A stretch of DNA of 64,000 nt from Isoetes taiwanensis. Lineage: Eukaryota > Streptophyta > Lycopodiopsida > Isoetales > Isoetaceae. The position numbers and the translations under genes are program-made. A model generated the notes under the pieces. That model searched no databases. It worked only from the letters and a program-made list of their open reading frames with translations, and was not told where the DNA came from. The stretch covers positions 1,377,455 to 1,441,454 of the forward strand of contig JAJEKV010000130.1 in assembly GCA_021234155.1 (NCBI GenBank). Direction: 5' to 3'. This document shows, one piece after another, positions 1 to 11,316 of this stretch (position 1 is the first letter of the stretch; every line of letters starts with the position of its first letter).

Positions 1-82
1 GGGGTTACGTATTGCTCTGGAGGCTCATTCCTCAAGGTTCGTCCGAGGTACATGACTCTATTCTCCTCAAGTTTCACCGCAG

Positions 83-1405
83 TGTGACGCCCCCACTCAG
101 ACACGTGCTTCCCACCGACAAACAGGAGTTCTCTCCCACACCAGCCTCCTTTGGCCGGAGCACAGGCTCCCCATATATCATCACATTCGCACCCAGTCCC
201 AAAGGGGAAGAGTGAAGGTGTCATTCCCACCGTCTCCCTGTGGCCTACCTAGTCATGAAGCGAAACATACATGTCAAGACTAACATATCTCATCCACCCG
301 TAAGGGTGGTATATCAACATTCCGCAGAGATGGGTCAAGACATCACATAGGGGAATCCTACCTGCCTGCACTAAGGGTGATCGATTTTATCAGTCTCTGT
401 GAGTCTATTGCGTACAGAATTCATGGCAATGGATTTGGCCGTATAAGAACATGGCAAAGGGTCCACTCCATCCGCCCTCCCGTGCACACTTTGCAAGAGT
501 AGGTCGAAAAGTGTTGGGACCTCGATAGCCCGCGCCGGATGCATAGCCACTTAAGGGGCTATTCCCTCGGTCTCATCCTCCTGGGCCTGGGATGAAGGTG
601 TAGGGATCACTCCTCCAGATCTACATGCCGACTAAGGTGACCAGAGGGCCACCGCCTGATTCGATCGAACTCCACCGGAAAGGTACACCACTACTTGAAA
701 TGAGCCCATGCCTTACCCGCACTCGCTGTAAGCCATTAGGACTAGTCACAATGATCCCCTTTTGTGAGGCTTTACACTGTGGGACTGCTCAGAGTCGTAA
801 CATGAACCTCCTTCTGCTGGGCCCTGCCTCACCCCACAACCAGTGTGGCTCTTTGCACACAGCTTATCCAGCAGCGTAGAGGCTACTCTAGAGCATCAAC
901 TATGTTTAGGGCTCTACCCCTTCCCAATACAAGGAGTTCACAGAGATACATCATCTAAATACATTTCATGTAAGAACTAAAGAATCCAGATCTAATCGTA
1001 GAGTTAGGTTCTTTAGTTAGTGTCCTAGATCTACGATCTAGATACATTATGGGCAATTTAATAAATTAACCCTCACTGATTCTATGACTCAGGAAGACGC
1101 TTAAGCTTGGCTAAATTGACCAAATACCCGATCCTCGAGTGGCTCCTCCCGACCTCGAAGCGTCCAACTATCCCCTACCGAAATGAGCTTAATCTGTGAA
1201 CTGATGGCACCGCTGGCTGCTCGGAGGCGGCAAGGTTTTTGGCCTCTGGGGTGCCAAACTGAGCTCTAAAAACCCTATGATCTAAAACTAGTAAGCTAGG
1301 TTTTCCCACCCTAAATAGACATGGGTTTATTAGGGTTTCCACCAATCTAACTTGGCATGTGGGATAACTGGAAAGGCCCCACTTGCCTTTAATGGCTAGG
1401 TGGCA
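83..1405. repeat. left LTR-like copy of gypsy element
   Basis: This block aligns along its length with 11317-12714. Both begin TGTGACG, share the phrase gaagagtgaaggtgtcatt, run through matching stretches such as ggcaatggatttggccg, and end tggca after aggccccacttgcc. In element orientation (minus strand) that gives TG...CA ends. The copy lies beyond integrase, where a 3' LTR is expected. I could not see a polypurine tract just inside its inner edge, nor a target-site duplication shared with the right copy, so it may be a rearranged or independent copy rather than the true partner. Its CTG and CAG words differ from the right copy in the pattern described in the findings. Confidence 0.7.
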
Positions 1406-2559
1406 AAAATGTCAAATACGGAAAGGTGTGTTCTCATTAATGTGCACCCGTGCACACAATATACATGAACACTCCAGCAAGTTGCCCCAGCTACTTAATT
1501 CGGCCATCCGCTATGTGACATTGCCTGGCCTGAGTATGCGGTACGCTGGATTTGGCAAAGATGATACGCCCCGGACCGTATAATCGCGGCCGGGAAACGC
1601 CACATTCTCCCTCTAATTTTGAAATGATGTCAGTCTGCAGATCGTGGGTCTCCCCACCTGGGATCTTCCTAACTGCATCCGCAATCAACGGATGCATACA
1701 ATATAATAGTTATATACATTTACCGTGATTACCCTATGTAATATTTTTAAAAACATTATTACGCTTTCATTACACTATGGAATACTGTCAATTCACAACA
1801 TCATTAAACAAGGTATCCACTATCTCAAGTTAGACAAACATTTCATATCTATAATTATTGTCCTGAGGTACTTTTCATTCCTTGCAACACATTCCAACAA
1901 ACCAGTTGTAAGTCTCGTGAGTTCGACCTCCTTGCTCCCCTGGAGTTTCCACCGCCTCACAGGCCGATACCACGTTAGTACCGTTAATTATTTTAATAAA
2001 TTTTGCCATATGGTGACCACCCCACCCATCTACACATGAATGCATGGCCAATCTCCTGCCGTAGTAAGAGGATGAATCTTCCATAATGGTCAGGAGACTG
2101 CCGCCTATATGCCCATATGCCTACCATGCTCACACCTAGTTGGCTCAACAGGAGGATATCCTCTGCATGGAAGGATGGATTCTCCTATCAAAGCATATAT
2201 GGGGCTAAAGGTGCTTTCCTATCAATGCAGCATTCCTTAATGACCCTTTCTCTCGAGAATGCCTACTCGCGGGAAACGTAGCGTAGGCTTTCTAATCTAC
2301 CTTCCACCTCTCTCGCCCACCGGAAACGCCGTCATGCCTACATTGACATTACACCACGCCCCGAGATCACCGTGAGTGGTCCATTTATTTGGTGAATAAC
2401 GATGCACCCATACCAAGCATAGGTTGCATGCGTAGATTAATCTATACAAGAATTAACCCACACAAATCGACATGCCCTATTTACTTCTTTGAGATGACCT
2501 TGTCGTCTAATCTGTTCCATAAACTGCACGCTTTTTACTAAACTCTTCTTAAGCACCCA
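1406..2559. other. internal gypsy sequence, no recognisable gene
   Basis: The stretch lies between the left LTR copy and the chromodomain remnant, so it would be the 3' part of the element. Short minus-strand frames exist, for example at 1491-1697, but I recognise no domain in them. I see no polypurine tract next to position 1405. Confidence 0.4.
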
Positions 2560-2839
2560 CTGCCTTCCACCGGCAAGTGCTTCCCATTTGACTCAAGTAT
2601 TGGAGGAACTCCTGACCTTTTGTCTCTTTGAAAGCTTTATCAAGAATCACTTCGAACTATTTCACCTGCTCCTCCGGGCCATTTCCAACAACGTGAGTGT
2701 CCAAGACTTCGTCTGGATTGGAGTATGCTTCTTCAACAAACTCACGTGGAAGACTCTTAGCGGAATCTTTAGGTGTGGCCGGCAAATCCAACTTGTAGGA
2801 TTGATTACTCACTCTCTGATTATTCCAAGGGTCCAACAC
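2560..2839 (-). pseudogene. gypsy integrase C-terminus / chromodomain remnant
   Basis: Read on the minus strand, the frame contains LPREFVEEAYSNPDEVLDT followed by HVVGNGPEEQVK. This resembles the P-x-x-I/V-L-D-x-R/H-V-V segment that opens the chromodomain at the C-terminus of chromovirus integrases. After a stop, a neighbouring frame continues with a piece resembling the K-W-E/G-x-L-P-x-E part of the domain. In the family this domain binds modified histones and steers integration into heterochromatin. It lies just downstream of integrase in element order, as expected. At least one stop and one frameshift break it. Confidence 0.55.
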
Positions 2840-3149
2840 CTTTGAGCAAGCTTTGCACTACAATCCCGAAGCTTACCGCTTACCTTTTTATCTTGATTAT
2901 ACATCATTCTAACTTTGAACTCTCCGACCGGATGCTTATTTCAGCGATGCTCTTCTCGATTTACTTGCTGCTTAGCAGATAACCTCGAATCCTCCATAAG
3001 TCACGTGATATCGGTTACAACCGGCCGCTAAACTGCATTTTGACACGGGTTGTGCCAAGTGTCCTGAGTTAGGCAATCGAGAAATATAATTGATCATAAT
3101 GACATTTAGGACGATTCTCGCTGGTGTTATTGTATGCAAACCCACCAAG

Positions 3150-3695
3150 TGAATAAATTCTTCCCACATACTTTGCTTATTCCGCATATAGTTTCGTGAG
3201 CACGTCTCTAAGATCCCCGCTGGTCCGCCTCCGTCCCGCCATCCGTCTCGAGGATGATACGCCGGCTCATGGATAGCTTGGTCTGAATCGCCGCAAAGAG
3301 GTCTTGCCAAAAGGCACTCATGAACTTCGGATCCCTGCTCGAGATAATCTCCCTTGGCATGCCATGAAGCCTCCTCAAGATCTCTTTGTGAAGAGCTTTG
3401 TCAGATCCATAATGATTCCGTGGTCCTCCGCAAGGCACAAAATGTGCCATCTTCGACAACTTGTTTAATTACTACCATCAAGGCATCCTTGCCTCTCATT
3501 GCTCTGGGAGTCCCGGTGATGAAATCCATGCTGATTACTCCCACCAGCGCTTAACCTCCCATCACACGGTTTAATGCCCCTGAATCTGTTGCCTCCGGTC
3601 AATGTACTGCATAGTCGACATTCCTTGATGTAGCGAGCTATTTGCTTCTTCATTCCTCTAACAATAGTTGCCGCGCACTTTGAAACATAAGTCAT
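3150..3695 (-). pseudogene. Ty3/gypsy integrase (zinc-binding plus core) remnant
   Basis: The 3465-3695 minus frame holds an H2C2-type segment with MKKQIARYIKECRLC, then pieces of a core start (HGFHHRDSQSN, out of frame with the usual MDFITGLP). The 3208-3459 frame has MSKMAHFVPC, LHGMPREIISSRDPKF and SAFWQDLFAA, which are standard gypsy integrase core motifs around the second catalytic aspartate, followed by TDGGTE. Integrase inserts the cDNA into host chromosomes. The protein is split over at least two frames. The break after MSMSR coincides with CAG codons that appear altered here, so some of the damage may be artefactual. Confidence 0.85.
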
Positions 3696-3809
3696 GGATC
3701 CCGTATGGCTAGTTATTGGGCTGTTGTGTCATGGAGGATCAACTTCCTTACACCGATGATTCGGCATGCACAACTTGTTTTATGGTATAACAAAGTTGCC
3801 TTCCTTTCC

Positions 3810-4225
3810 TTATAATGCTTGAAGGCCTCCCGCTTTATCCTGCTCTAGCCTCCTTAGAGAGGCTTGTCCATACTTCCCTTCTGAAATCCACATCCATTGG
3901 CAAGGACTCTTCAATCTTCTTACCAAAGTCACCGGAGAGCCGCCGAAATTGCATTGCAATGCACTTAGTTGTCGTGGGATGCCTTGAAAGCGCATCGCTA
4001 CCACATTGAGCTTCCCCGCCAGACTATATATCAAAGTCATATTCTTCGAGGAACTCCATCCATCTCCGCTGCCTCGATTATTAAGGTGTGGTTGCGTGAA
4101 TACATATTGAGGCCTCGATGGTCAGATCCAATTGGAACTTCCTTCCCAAGAGATAGTGCCTCCATATTCTTAATGCCCCGACAACCGCAAGCAATTCCCC
4201 GACGCATGGTATGCTGCCCTGTCAT
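3810..4225 (-). pseudogene. Ty3/gypsy RNase H remnant
   Basis: In minus frames between 4037 and 4225 I can read a segment resembling IWRHYLLGKKFQLDLTIEAS, with an upstream A-L-x-I-V-R-A-I-K segment. This matches the typical gypsy RNase H stretch W-R-H-Y-L-L-G-x-x-F-x-x-x-T-D-H. RNase H degrades the RNA strand during reverse transcription. The segment sits between reverse transcriptase (to the right) and integrase (to the left), the standard Ty3/gypsy order. Several frames are needed to follow it. Confidence 0.65.
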
Positions 4226-4489
4226 TGCTCATCTTTCCTCCGGAATCATACGCCACCACACGCCCTTCTTGCATAAGCACCGCACCGAGCTATCTTACCG
4301 TGATCTCGCTGCTGTGTTTATCTTTCTCCTGTCCGCAAGGTCAAGACAGGGCCGCCGCCGTAGCTTCTTTCAACAATTCAAACCCCTTGGGCTTTTGTGC
4401 CAATGTTTCACCCAAATCTTTCACCTTCCTCGTCAAAGTCAACAAGTAATCTGGCTGCTATCTTAGCAAAGTTCTTCTAACTTCCTGTA

Positions 4490-5110
4490 GCACTGGGCTA
4501 GATCGAAAACTTCTCGACTGCACATTCTTCGGGCGCCTGCCATCAATCAATGCCCAATCTTGGCGGGTCCGTCGGTAGATGCTCTTCTCGGGCCGAGACC
4601 ATCACATGACCAAGGTAGCCTTACCTTCTCCGCTATGGCGGCACTTTTGACAACTTCATGCATAACCGGTGCCTCTTCAACTCTCTAGCACCCTTCTCAA
4701 GTGTTGCACGTGGCCTTCAAGGGATCCTCGCTATACACCAAAATGTCATCAAAGAAAATAATCACAAAGGTGTCCAGAATCCCTTGAAGATATCGCTCAT
4801 GAGCCCTGCGAACGCTAAGGGGGCATTTGATAAGCCGAAGGCATTACCGCGGAATTCATAATGCCCATACCGCTGCTCCTCAAGGCTGGGCCTTGGTGGA
4901 TATCCTCCTCCTTTATCCGATTCGATGATAACCTGACCTTAAGTCGATTTTTGAGAAGATCTTTGCCCCTTGAAGTGATCCATCAAGTCGCCCCATCTTG
5001 AAGCCGTGACACTTGTTCTTAATGGTGTGCTTATTCAACTGCCTATAGTCTATGCACATCCTCAAAGATCCATCCTTCTTGACAAAAAAGAATGGGCGCC
5101 CCAACGGCGA
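4490..5110 (-). pseudogene. Ty3/gypsy reverse transcriptase remnant
   Basis: The 4913-5104 minus frame reads [20 protein letters not shown] and NKHTIKNK, the classic first RT motifs. Further left, other minus frames give FGLSNAPLAFAGLMSDIFKG, then FFDDILVYS around 4732-4762 with the two catalytic aspartates, then KRHRLCMKLSK and YLGHV. Together these cover fingers, palm and thumb of a gypsy reverse transcriptase. The catalytic FFDD motif is visible, but the reading frame shifts several times. Identity as Ty3/gypsy rather than Ty1/copia follows from the motif wording and from integrase lying downstream of RT and RNase H. Confidence 0.9.
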
Positions 5111-5379
5111 GACACTAGGTCTAATGAAACCCAGGGTCGAGCAGCTCCCCGCAACTGCTTCTTCAGTTCCGACAACCCTGCGTTGTCATTCTATATGGAG
5201 CCTTGCTTGTTGGCTTTGTTCCCGGCCTCGAGTGCTATCTCGCACTGACCCCCCCATAAGGAGGGAGCCGCTTGATCTCATCCGGAAAGAGATCGCGGAA
5301 CTCGTGATCAACTTAGCTATTTGCTCCCAACTTGCTGAGCATCTTGTCTTTTTGCTTCCTTCCAATTCCGCTCACTAAT

Positions 5380-5947
5380 CTCAAGCTTGAAGATGTATGC
5401 TACTTGCTCACTCTGATGCACTTGAACAGCCGCTTAGAAGACATACACCCATGATGGGAACAACTTTTTACCTGCTATCTCAATGATCTTGCTGGCGGGT
5501 GTTGGGAAGGTCACCTCCGCTTCCATTAATCAATAATGGCCCCTCACGTCCAAGGTACCTATACCTATTATCAAGTCAGATTTGCCGATGCCCATTACCT
5601 CTGCCCCATCTCGATCTTAACTCCCCGGCAAGTCGATGTCAAAGTTGATTCTTTTTACTCCGGCCCCGCCTTATCGCCCACTTGCTAAGACAACGGGCCT
5701 TGGTTTTGACTTTAATGGTTTCAACTTCAACATTTGAACCATTCGGAGATGCAAAGTTATGGCTACCTAATCTATCGTGACTATAAATGACTTGGCCTTG
5801 GCCTTCCCATCGGGAAATTACTTTATACCCGGGTCGCTTGCTCAGATTCATTGGCGGCAAAGATATGACATCACCCCGAATGTAGCCTTCCCCGTCAGCT
5901 GCCACCATGTCCCAATCTCCCAACTCTCGCTTAGCGGCCAGACTCAT
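5380..5947 (-). pseudogene. possible protease region of gypsy pol
   Basis: The position, directly upstream of RT in element order, is where the retropepsin would sit. A minus frame around 5460-5600 contains a segment like SDLIIGIGTLDVRGHYWL, and the 5639-5947 frame contains GDVISLPPMNLSKRPGYKV. I do not see a clear D-S/T-G active site, so the assignment rests on position only. An unrelated linker is equally possible. Confidence 0.3.
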
Positions 5948-6299
5948 GACAGGCGGGCAGTCATTCTATGGTCATTCGGCTTAAACACCAAGCAAAGCCG
6001 CCTATGCACTGCTCTCTTTCTAAGATGGTCAAAGGATCAGACCGCTTTGGAGTAGTTTGACCTTCCTGCTTGTCTTTGAAAGATACCTCGCCTTCTTCCC
6101 GCCGCCTTGATTGCCACCATATGGGCTCTATCGGGTCCCGGTCGGCCGCCCCTGCTGAAATCAGTCACCACTTTATCTTGGTAATACTGTTGCTCGCCCG
6201 CTATTCCCAGGTCCTGCTCCTTGCAAACTTATTGCCTTGACTCCGTCGATATCGTTCTCGGTCGGTATTGTCTTGCCATGTTTAAGTGATCTCCCTCAT

Positions 6300-7018
6300 C
6301 TCGACCTTCAATGTAGCTTCCAACGCTTCCCACCTAATCCCTCATAATACACAAATTTTAGCCCCATAAATTCCTCCTGTATTTCTAGATCGATTTGTTG
6401 CCTTGTCAGAACCCGAGAACTCACGATCACACCGGACTTCCAGTTCTCTTGGGACGAATGGTTTTTGAAGGCTTTGAAGTAAACTTGAACCTGCAAGCAT
6501 CCCTCGCTTAAGCCATGAGCCTTGGCATAGCCCTTCCACCAAATGCGTTAGTTAAGCCCCTCTGTGTCTGGGCTGTTGCCACTCCCCCGCCTTTATCCTT
6601 ATCCTTCATACCATAGGCACTGTCAGATTCTCATTATCCGGCCAAGCCAAGCCCTCCCGCCTCCATGCCCCGAATTGCTCCCTACCGAGAACTGCCTCGA
6701 GCCTCGGCCTCCAAACATTTCCCAACGCAGTCTACTCCTGCAGTCGAGGTTCTTGTGTCCCTTTGTCGTCCGGTCCGGGGTTCCTCCGCCTTTCGCCCCG
6801 CTTTGACTTGGTTCTGCCTCTTCTTCTTCTCGACCCGAGTCTCGAACTGAAAGCTGAGCCTGGAGGAGTCCGAGCCGGGGACCTTCCTCTCTTGCTCCTC
6901 TTCTTGTCTCTACCACTGCTCTCCGAGCTGATGCTTGCGGCAGTGAGCTTGCTACCCACCGAACTCGCTTCCCGCCAGCGGCTAGCAAAGCCTTTATCCG
7001 CTCGAGGTCCGGCCTCAT
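6300..7018 (-). pseudogene. probable gag region with nucleocapsid-like remnant
   Basis: The 6623-7018 minus frame is rich in Arg, Glu and Gly and ends near a KGHKNLDC segment, which fits the second half of a CCHC zinc knuckle; the first two cysteines are not visible in this frame. The 6308-6496 frame has an aromatic-rich segment that I cannot place. Position upstream of pol in element order supports gag. Gag would form the virus-like particle. The frame is broken and the sequence is unusually rich in CCG/CGG words. Confidence 0.4.
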
Positions 7019-9110
7019 TTATGATATTTCTTCTTCCGGGGTCATTTGTCCAAATTCTTCAAGGTGTTCCTTGCGGGCGTGGCCTGGGCGGGCTCGCTCC
7101 TCCAGAAGTTCCCGTAGTTGTCGCTCTCCCCAAGGCCAGCTCTAGTCGTGACACAAAGTGGTTCATATTCACATGGTTAGTTTTTCCCTGCTTTCTTTGC
7201 ATTACTTATGTTTGTTGGCATGGTTGAGGGACACAAAATATATCAACAAAACATTTATAGTGCAAGAGAATATTATATTTATATTTTATATTACACTAAT
7301 ACAAGAAATTGCAACCATCGCTAATCATTCCTCAAGTGATGCCGGTAAGATGGATTATCCTCCAGAACTTTTTCACTTGGGTGTTCCCACCGAATGGCCC
7401 AAGTTCCTAAGGACATTGGTCGGAGATCCACCTTGTAATGCTCTTGCCAAATCTTCTATTCTGTGGGTGGGAGGTATAAGTCACGTTAACGATGGGGCCT
7501 TGCCCTCGCCACCAGTATGGGCGGGTCAAGACGCCGAGTGCTACCGCCTTCACCGTGATTGCATACTCTTTAAGGGGTAACTGCGGTATGCCTACCGAAC
7601 CGAGAGTGCAATCAGCAACGACACTCCTTCCCTCGCCTAGGTGAACTTAAGTGGATAACCGCTATTCTTCCATCCATCAGAAGCAAAGTGGCGCGGTGTC
7701 ACTGTAGTGACCGCCGCCAAGTAGACGTCCCCCGCCACCTTGCAGAGATCCAGCCTGGTGGTCTCGCTCGAAATCATCAACCTCCACCGTGGTGAGCTCC
7801 TCGTAGTCTCTCGATCAAGGTCAAGCCCTCCTGAGGCCGACCCGCCTCGGGCCTTCCCCGGGAGTGTGCTGCGGACGAGCTTGCCGTTAGGATGTTTGAG
7901 GTCGTGACAGCGTGATCCTCATTTGTTCCTCAAGAGCAAGGAACTTTCCTCCGCTTGTAGCTTGCTCCTCGGCCTTGTCTCGGCCCATAATCCGCCTCAC
8001 AAGCGTCAGAGGCTTGGCTGCCTAAACTTCTGCAAGTGTCGGCTTCCCCTTACTTGAGGGAAGTCAGACTTCCTGGACGATGAAGGTCGCCCAAGTCCGC
8101 TCTAGGGAGTTGGTGCAAGAACTCTTCTGCCCAGACCCCTTTCCAGAGACCGGAGGTTTTGAATGTCGCTTAGGAGCAGAAACTCCCTCACCTTCGACGA
8201 TAATGGGAGCTAGGCTTGTGATACTCCAACCCGAGGTATGCTGACCGAGTCCGGGCCGGGCTCTCGGAAGTCTCTACACTCCCGGCTCGCTTTGTCGCCG
8301 CCTTCCGGCCGGGCTTCCAGCTCTCGACATAGTCCTCCTCTTCTCCGACTCTGCTCATCCGAGCTCCTTCCTTCCTCTCGCCGTGTTCACTGGAGGAGCC
8401 TGTTCGCCACTATGGCTAATGGGTCCGCCCATGGGGGAAATGGAGGTTTCACGGGTGTTCTCGCACGGTGGGTAAGAAAGATTGCTGCAGTGTTGAAAGA
8501 GAAGTACTTGGTCCCTGCTGATGCTAGGGACCATTGGCTCAAAAAAGTGTGCGCTTTTGTTTCAGAGGGTATTTGCCATGTCTCTCGTGACATCGCCCAC
8601 TGCCGCTCGCAGGGACCTGCCTTAGGAAAACAAAATATCCCACACAAGGGAGTTGCACTAGCGCCCGTTCTACCCTAGCTTTTTGGAACTCAGCCAGACT
8701 CCATCACTATAAGCTGACGCTCACCTCCTTCCTCAAGATCCGGAAGATTTGGTCGACGCCGCCTTTGATGAGCCGGCGCTGCACTATCCGGGTGGAAATC
8801 GGTTGCCATTGATTAATTGTAGAAGCGAGGGTAATAAACGGCGTTGCAAGAGGGAAATCGGCTGTGAAGGGCAGTGGAGCAAATTTGTAGGGTGCTATCT
8901 GAGAAATGAGGGGTCTATTTATAGAAAAAGGGGAAACCCTAATTTTTGGATGACTTGAAAATTTCCTAGGATTGGGTAATTCTAACTTATCTGAGGTCAA
9001 AATAGGAGTTTGAGGACTATATGAGATGCTTGAACAAGGCTAGGTTACCTAAAAGATGCTATGCAAGAGGGTTGAAGGTGACTTTGACAAGTCCCGTGAA
9101 GAATGAAGAG
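7019..9110. other. unrecognised part of gypsy 5' region
   Basis: Several short frames occur on both strands (for example 8238-8678 plus, 8387-8647 minus and 8707-9000 minus), and none resembles a family I know. In element order this would be the N-terminal gag part or an insertion. A TATTTATAG word near 8908 resembles one near 10771, and the following bases are loosely alike, so the segment may be partly duplicated. Confidence 0.3.
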
Positions 9111-9372
9111 GTCTCGCCACCTGCGCCCGCTCAAAACTAACTTTTGTTTTGGCACTGCGCGAGCTGTGAGACATCGGTCCCATTTCGATCAAAGGTGTCC
9201 AATTTGGGTAAACTAATGGTGTAAGGGTGATGGGCTCATCAAATTAGGCAGAATCGACCCCTTATTTGGTCAATTTGGAGCTGTTTTGGTCAAGTTTGGG
9301 CGAGGTCTCATGTGCCTTGCGCCGCCTCAATACTAACTTTTTAGTTTTGGACGATCAGCGAAAATGTGAGAC
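9111..9372. repeat. two hairpin modules bounded by GTCTC...GTGAGAC
   Basis: Two related units of 62 and 68 bases (9111-9172 and 9305-9372) begin GTCTC and end GTGAGAC, which are inverted copies of each other. Both hold a CGCCC/CGCCG block, then an A/T-rich part (AAAACTAA, TACTAACTTTTTAGTTTT) that is itself partly self-complementary. A third unit is at 11054. Such units could fold in RNA or extrude as cruciforms. Their place in the long leader of the gypsy element suggests a role in leader structure, but that is inference. Confidence 0.6.
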
Positions 9373-11053
9373 ATCATGTCTCGGCTTTGCAAATGTCCTA
9401 TTTCACCAAATAAAAGCTAAACTTATTAATTTGCTCTAATTAACCAAGTTTATGTCATCAAGGTACACAAAATTGCTCTATATTACAAAATTTTTAATTA
9501 TTTACAACAAAGTTTCTATATGCAAGCTCCCCACGCGGGTCGCAAGACTCATGTCTTGTCGCATTAAGGTTACCCGCTTATGGATAGTGCAGGCTGTTGA
9601 ATCTTCAAATGTTGCACTATCTTTGCCCCAGCCGCCTTTTGCATTGCTAGCAGTCACCGTCCGGTGACTCTAAAGTCCGCTCAGAGGCCCCATCACTTCA
9701 CGCACCAACCTAGCGGTAAGGGGGGCACGGGAATTAGGAGACCGGTCGCTACTGAAGTGTCTAATCTCCCTTAACGCCTTCTCTCCACCTCCTTCCCATC
9801 GCCTTTTCCCGGGTGGCAGCTTGGGAACCTTGGGCCGGGGTGGCGGCTTTAAGGTTTGTCGCTTCTGTTGGTCGCCTCGATGAACCTAACCCTCGTTTCA
9901 TAATATTTGTTGTAGGCCTCTATCTCTTCATGTAGGCTTCAGGCTCTCATCTTCCTCCTCAGATCTTCACCCCGCTTTCGGTGACGAGGGCTCCCGTGTC
10001 GGTTGTTTCTATCCCATGCACTCAGGGGCTTCCTCGCATCGGGGTCTTCTGGCTGGGTTGCCTGTGCCTACCGCTGTACTTCCGCCGTCATTGGTGTGCT
10101 GGAAGAGCTTCCACCCATTAGTTGAAGTCCTCCTCAAGAGTCACGGAGGGTTTGGGGGGTTCGGCTGCCGCCCTGATGATAATGTTGGGGTTCTATTCCT
10201 TGGCGGGCGCCTGCCTCCTTATGCCACCCACGAACTTCGCTTCTCTTCCGCTGCCTTTTGTTCCCTTCCTTCCTTTCTCTTTTGTCTCTCCTTCTCTTCC
10301 TCACAAGGCCAGACTTTCCTGTGGAAGGAACCCTCTGAGGTCTCACTACCGGCTCCAGACTCTATCACTTGCTCATCCCGCCCGAGGATCCTCGTGGGCG
10401 CGCTCCCGAATGGTCTGCTTTGTTCCCGCCTGCCGGATCTCCGCCTATTTTCATACACCCCTGCCCCCTGGGCCCATGGAGTTCTACAAGGATGTGGCCT
10501 CGCCCCGCCCGGCCGTTGAAGACATCAATCAGATCGGACGTGTCTGTTCCTCGTCCGGGCGCGACGACCCTCCTCGCGAGCCTCTCACGAAGCATCTTCC
10601 GACGATCTCACTGGCGCCTGTGGTTTCGGGCCACACGCTTTCCCTAAGGCCCTGCTTGTCTTGGGCCATGCTTTACGGACCGTCAATCGGATAAAAAGCG
10701 CCTGAAAGACTGTCCTGTTGGGAAGAGCTATTTCTAGGCTTGGACGAAAAAATGAGGGGTTCTACATCTATTTATAGCTTGGCGGAATTTTAGGTCAAAC
10801 TGTTGTTCGCTTAATATGCTAAGGCACCAACTTAGCTAAAACTTATACTTATTTCAGACTTTTTTTTCATTTATTGTTTCTTGATACTAATGTTTACTAA
10901 TGTTTAGTTTTACACCAGCCGAAGCCGTGAGATCTCATACATTTCTAGGTTTTTAGTAATTAAAAACATGCTATTCTAACCAATTCCTACCTTAGAATTA
11001 GCCTTACCACATTATTTTTCTCAAATTATCATGTTTTGTGTTCTTGAGATGAT
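9373..11053. other. gypsy leader, no recognisable gene
   Basis: The block between the second and third hairpin modules contains GC-rich stretches with short frames on both strands (10016-10694 plus; 10134-10595 minus, Arg/Lys-rich). I recognise no domain. The 10134-10346 minus frame is basic (for example KRRRDKRERKEGNKRQRKR), which could be a gag-like nucleic-acid-binding segment or chance composition. Confidence 0.3.
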
Positions 11054-11118
11054 GTCTCACGCCTTTGCCCGCCCAAAACTAAAATTTAGTTCACACTGAC
11101 CAAAGCGAAATGTGAGAC
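11054..11118. repeat. third hairpin module, GTCTCAC...GTGAGAC
   Basis: This 65-base unit starts GTCTCAC and ends GTGAGAC (a perfect 7-base inverted pair). Its middle, AAAACTAAAATTTAGTT, is also nearly palindromic. It matches the two units at 9111 and 9305 in order and spacing of parts. Confidence 0.6.
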
Positions 11119-11303
11119 CACCCTCACTTGGAAAATTTTGGCTCATTCTTTTAATCTTGTTAAATCCACCAACTTAATTGTTACTAGCTTAGCATAAACC
11201 ACAAAGGTGAGAAAAAAAATCCACTTTTCGAGGCTTGAGGATCCCATCAAATTAGTACTATCGGGAACATGGTCGTTGCTTGCCTTTGGTCTCCAAGAAC
11301 ATT

Positions 11304-11315
11304 GCTCTGATACCA
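11304..11315 (-). promoter_or_regulatory. primer-binding site for initiator tRNA-Met
   Basis: The plus strand reads gctctgatacca, so the minus strand reads TGGTATCAGAGC. That is the 12-base complement to the 3' end of plant initiator methionine tRNA used by many plant LTR elements. It lies one base inside the inner edge of the right LTR and fixes both the minus orientation of the element and the right LTR as its 5' LTR. Confidence 0.9.
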
Positions 11316-11316
11316 C

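Noticed and set aside
4913..5104. Reverse transcriptase as part of a LINE or copia element
   Set aside because: The motif wording ([25 protein letters not shown]) and the order RT, RNase H, integrase, chromodomain fit Ty3/gypsy.
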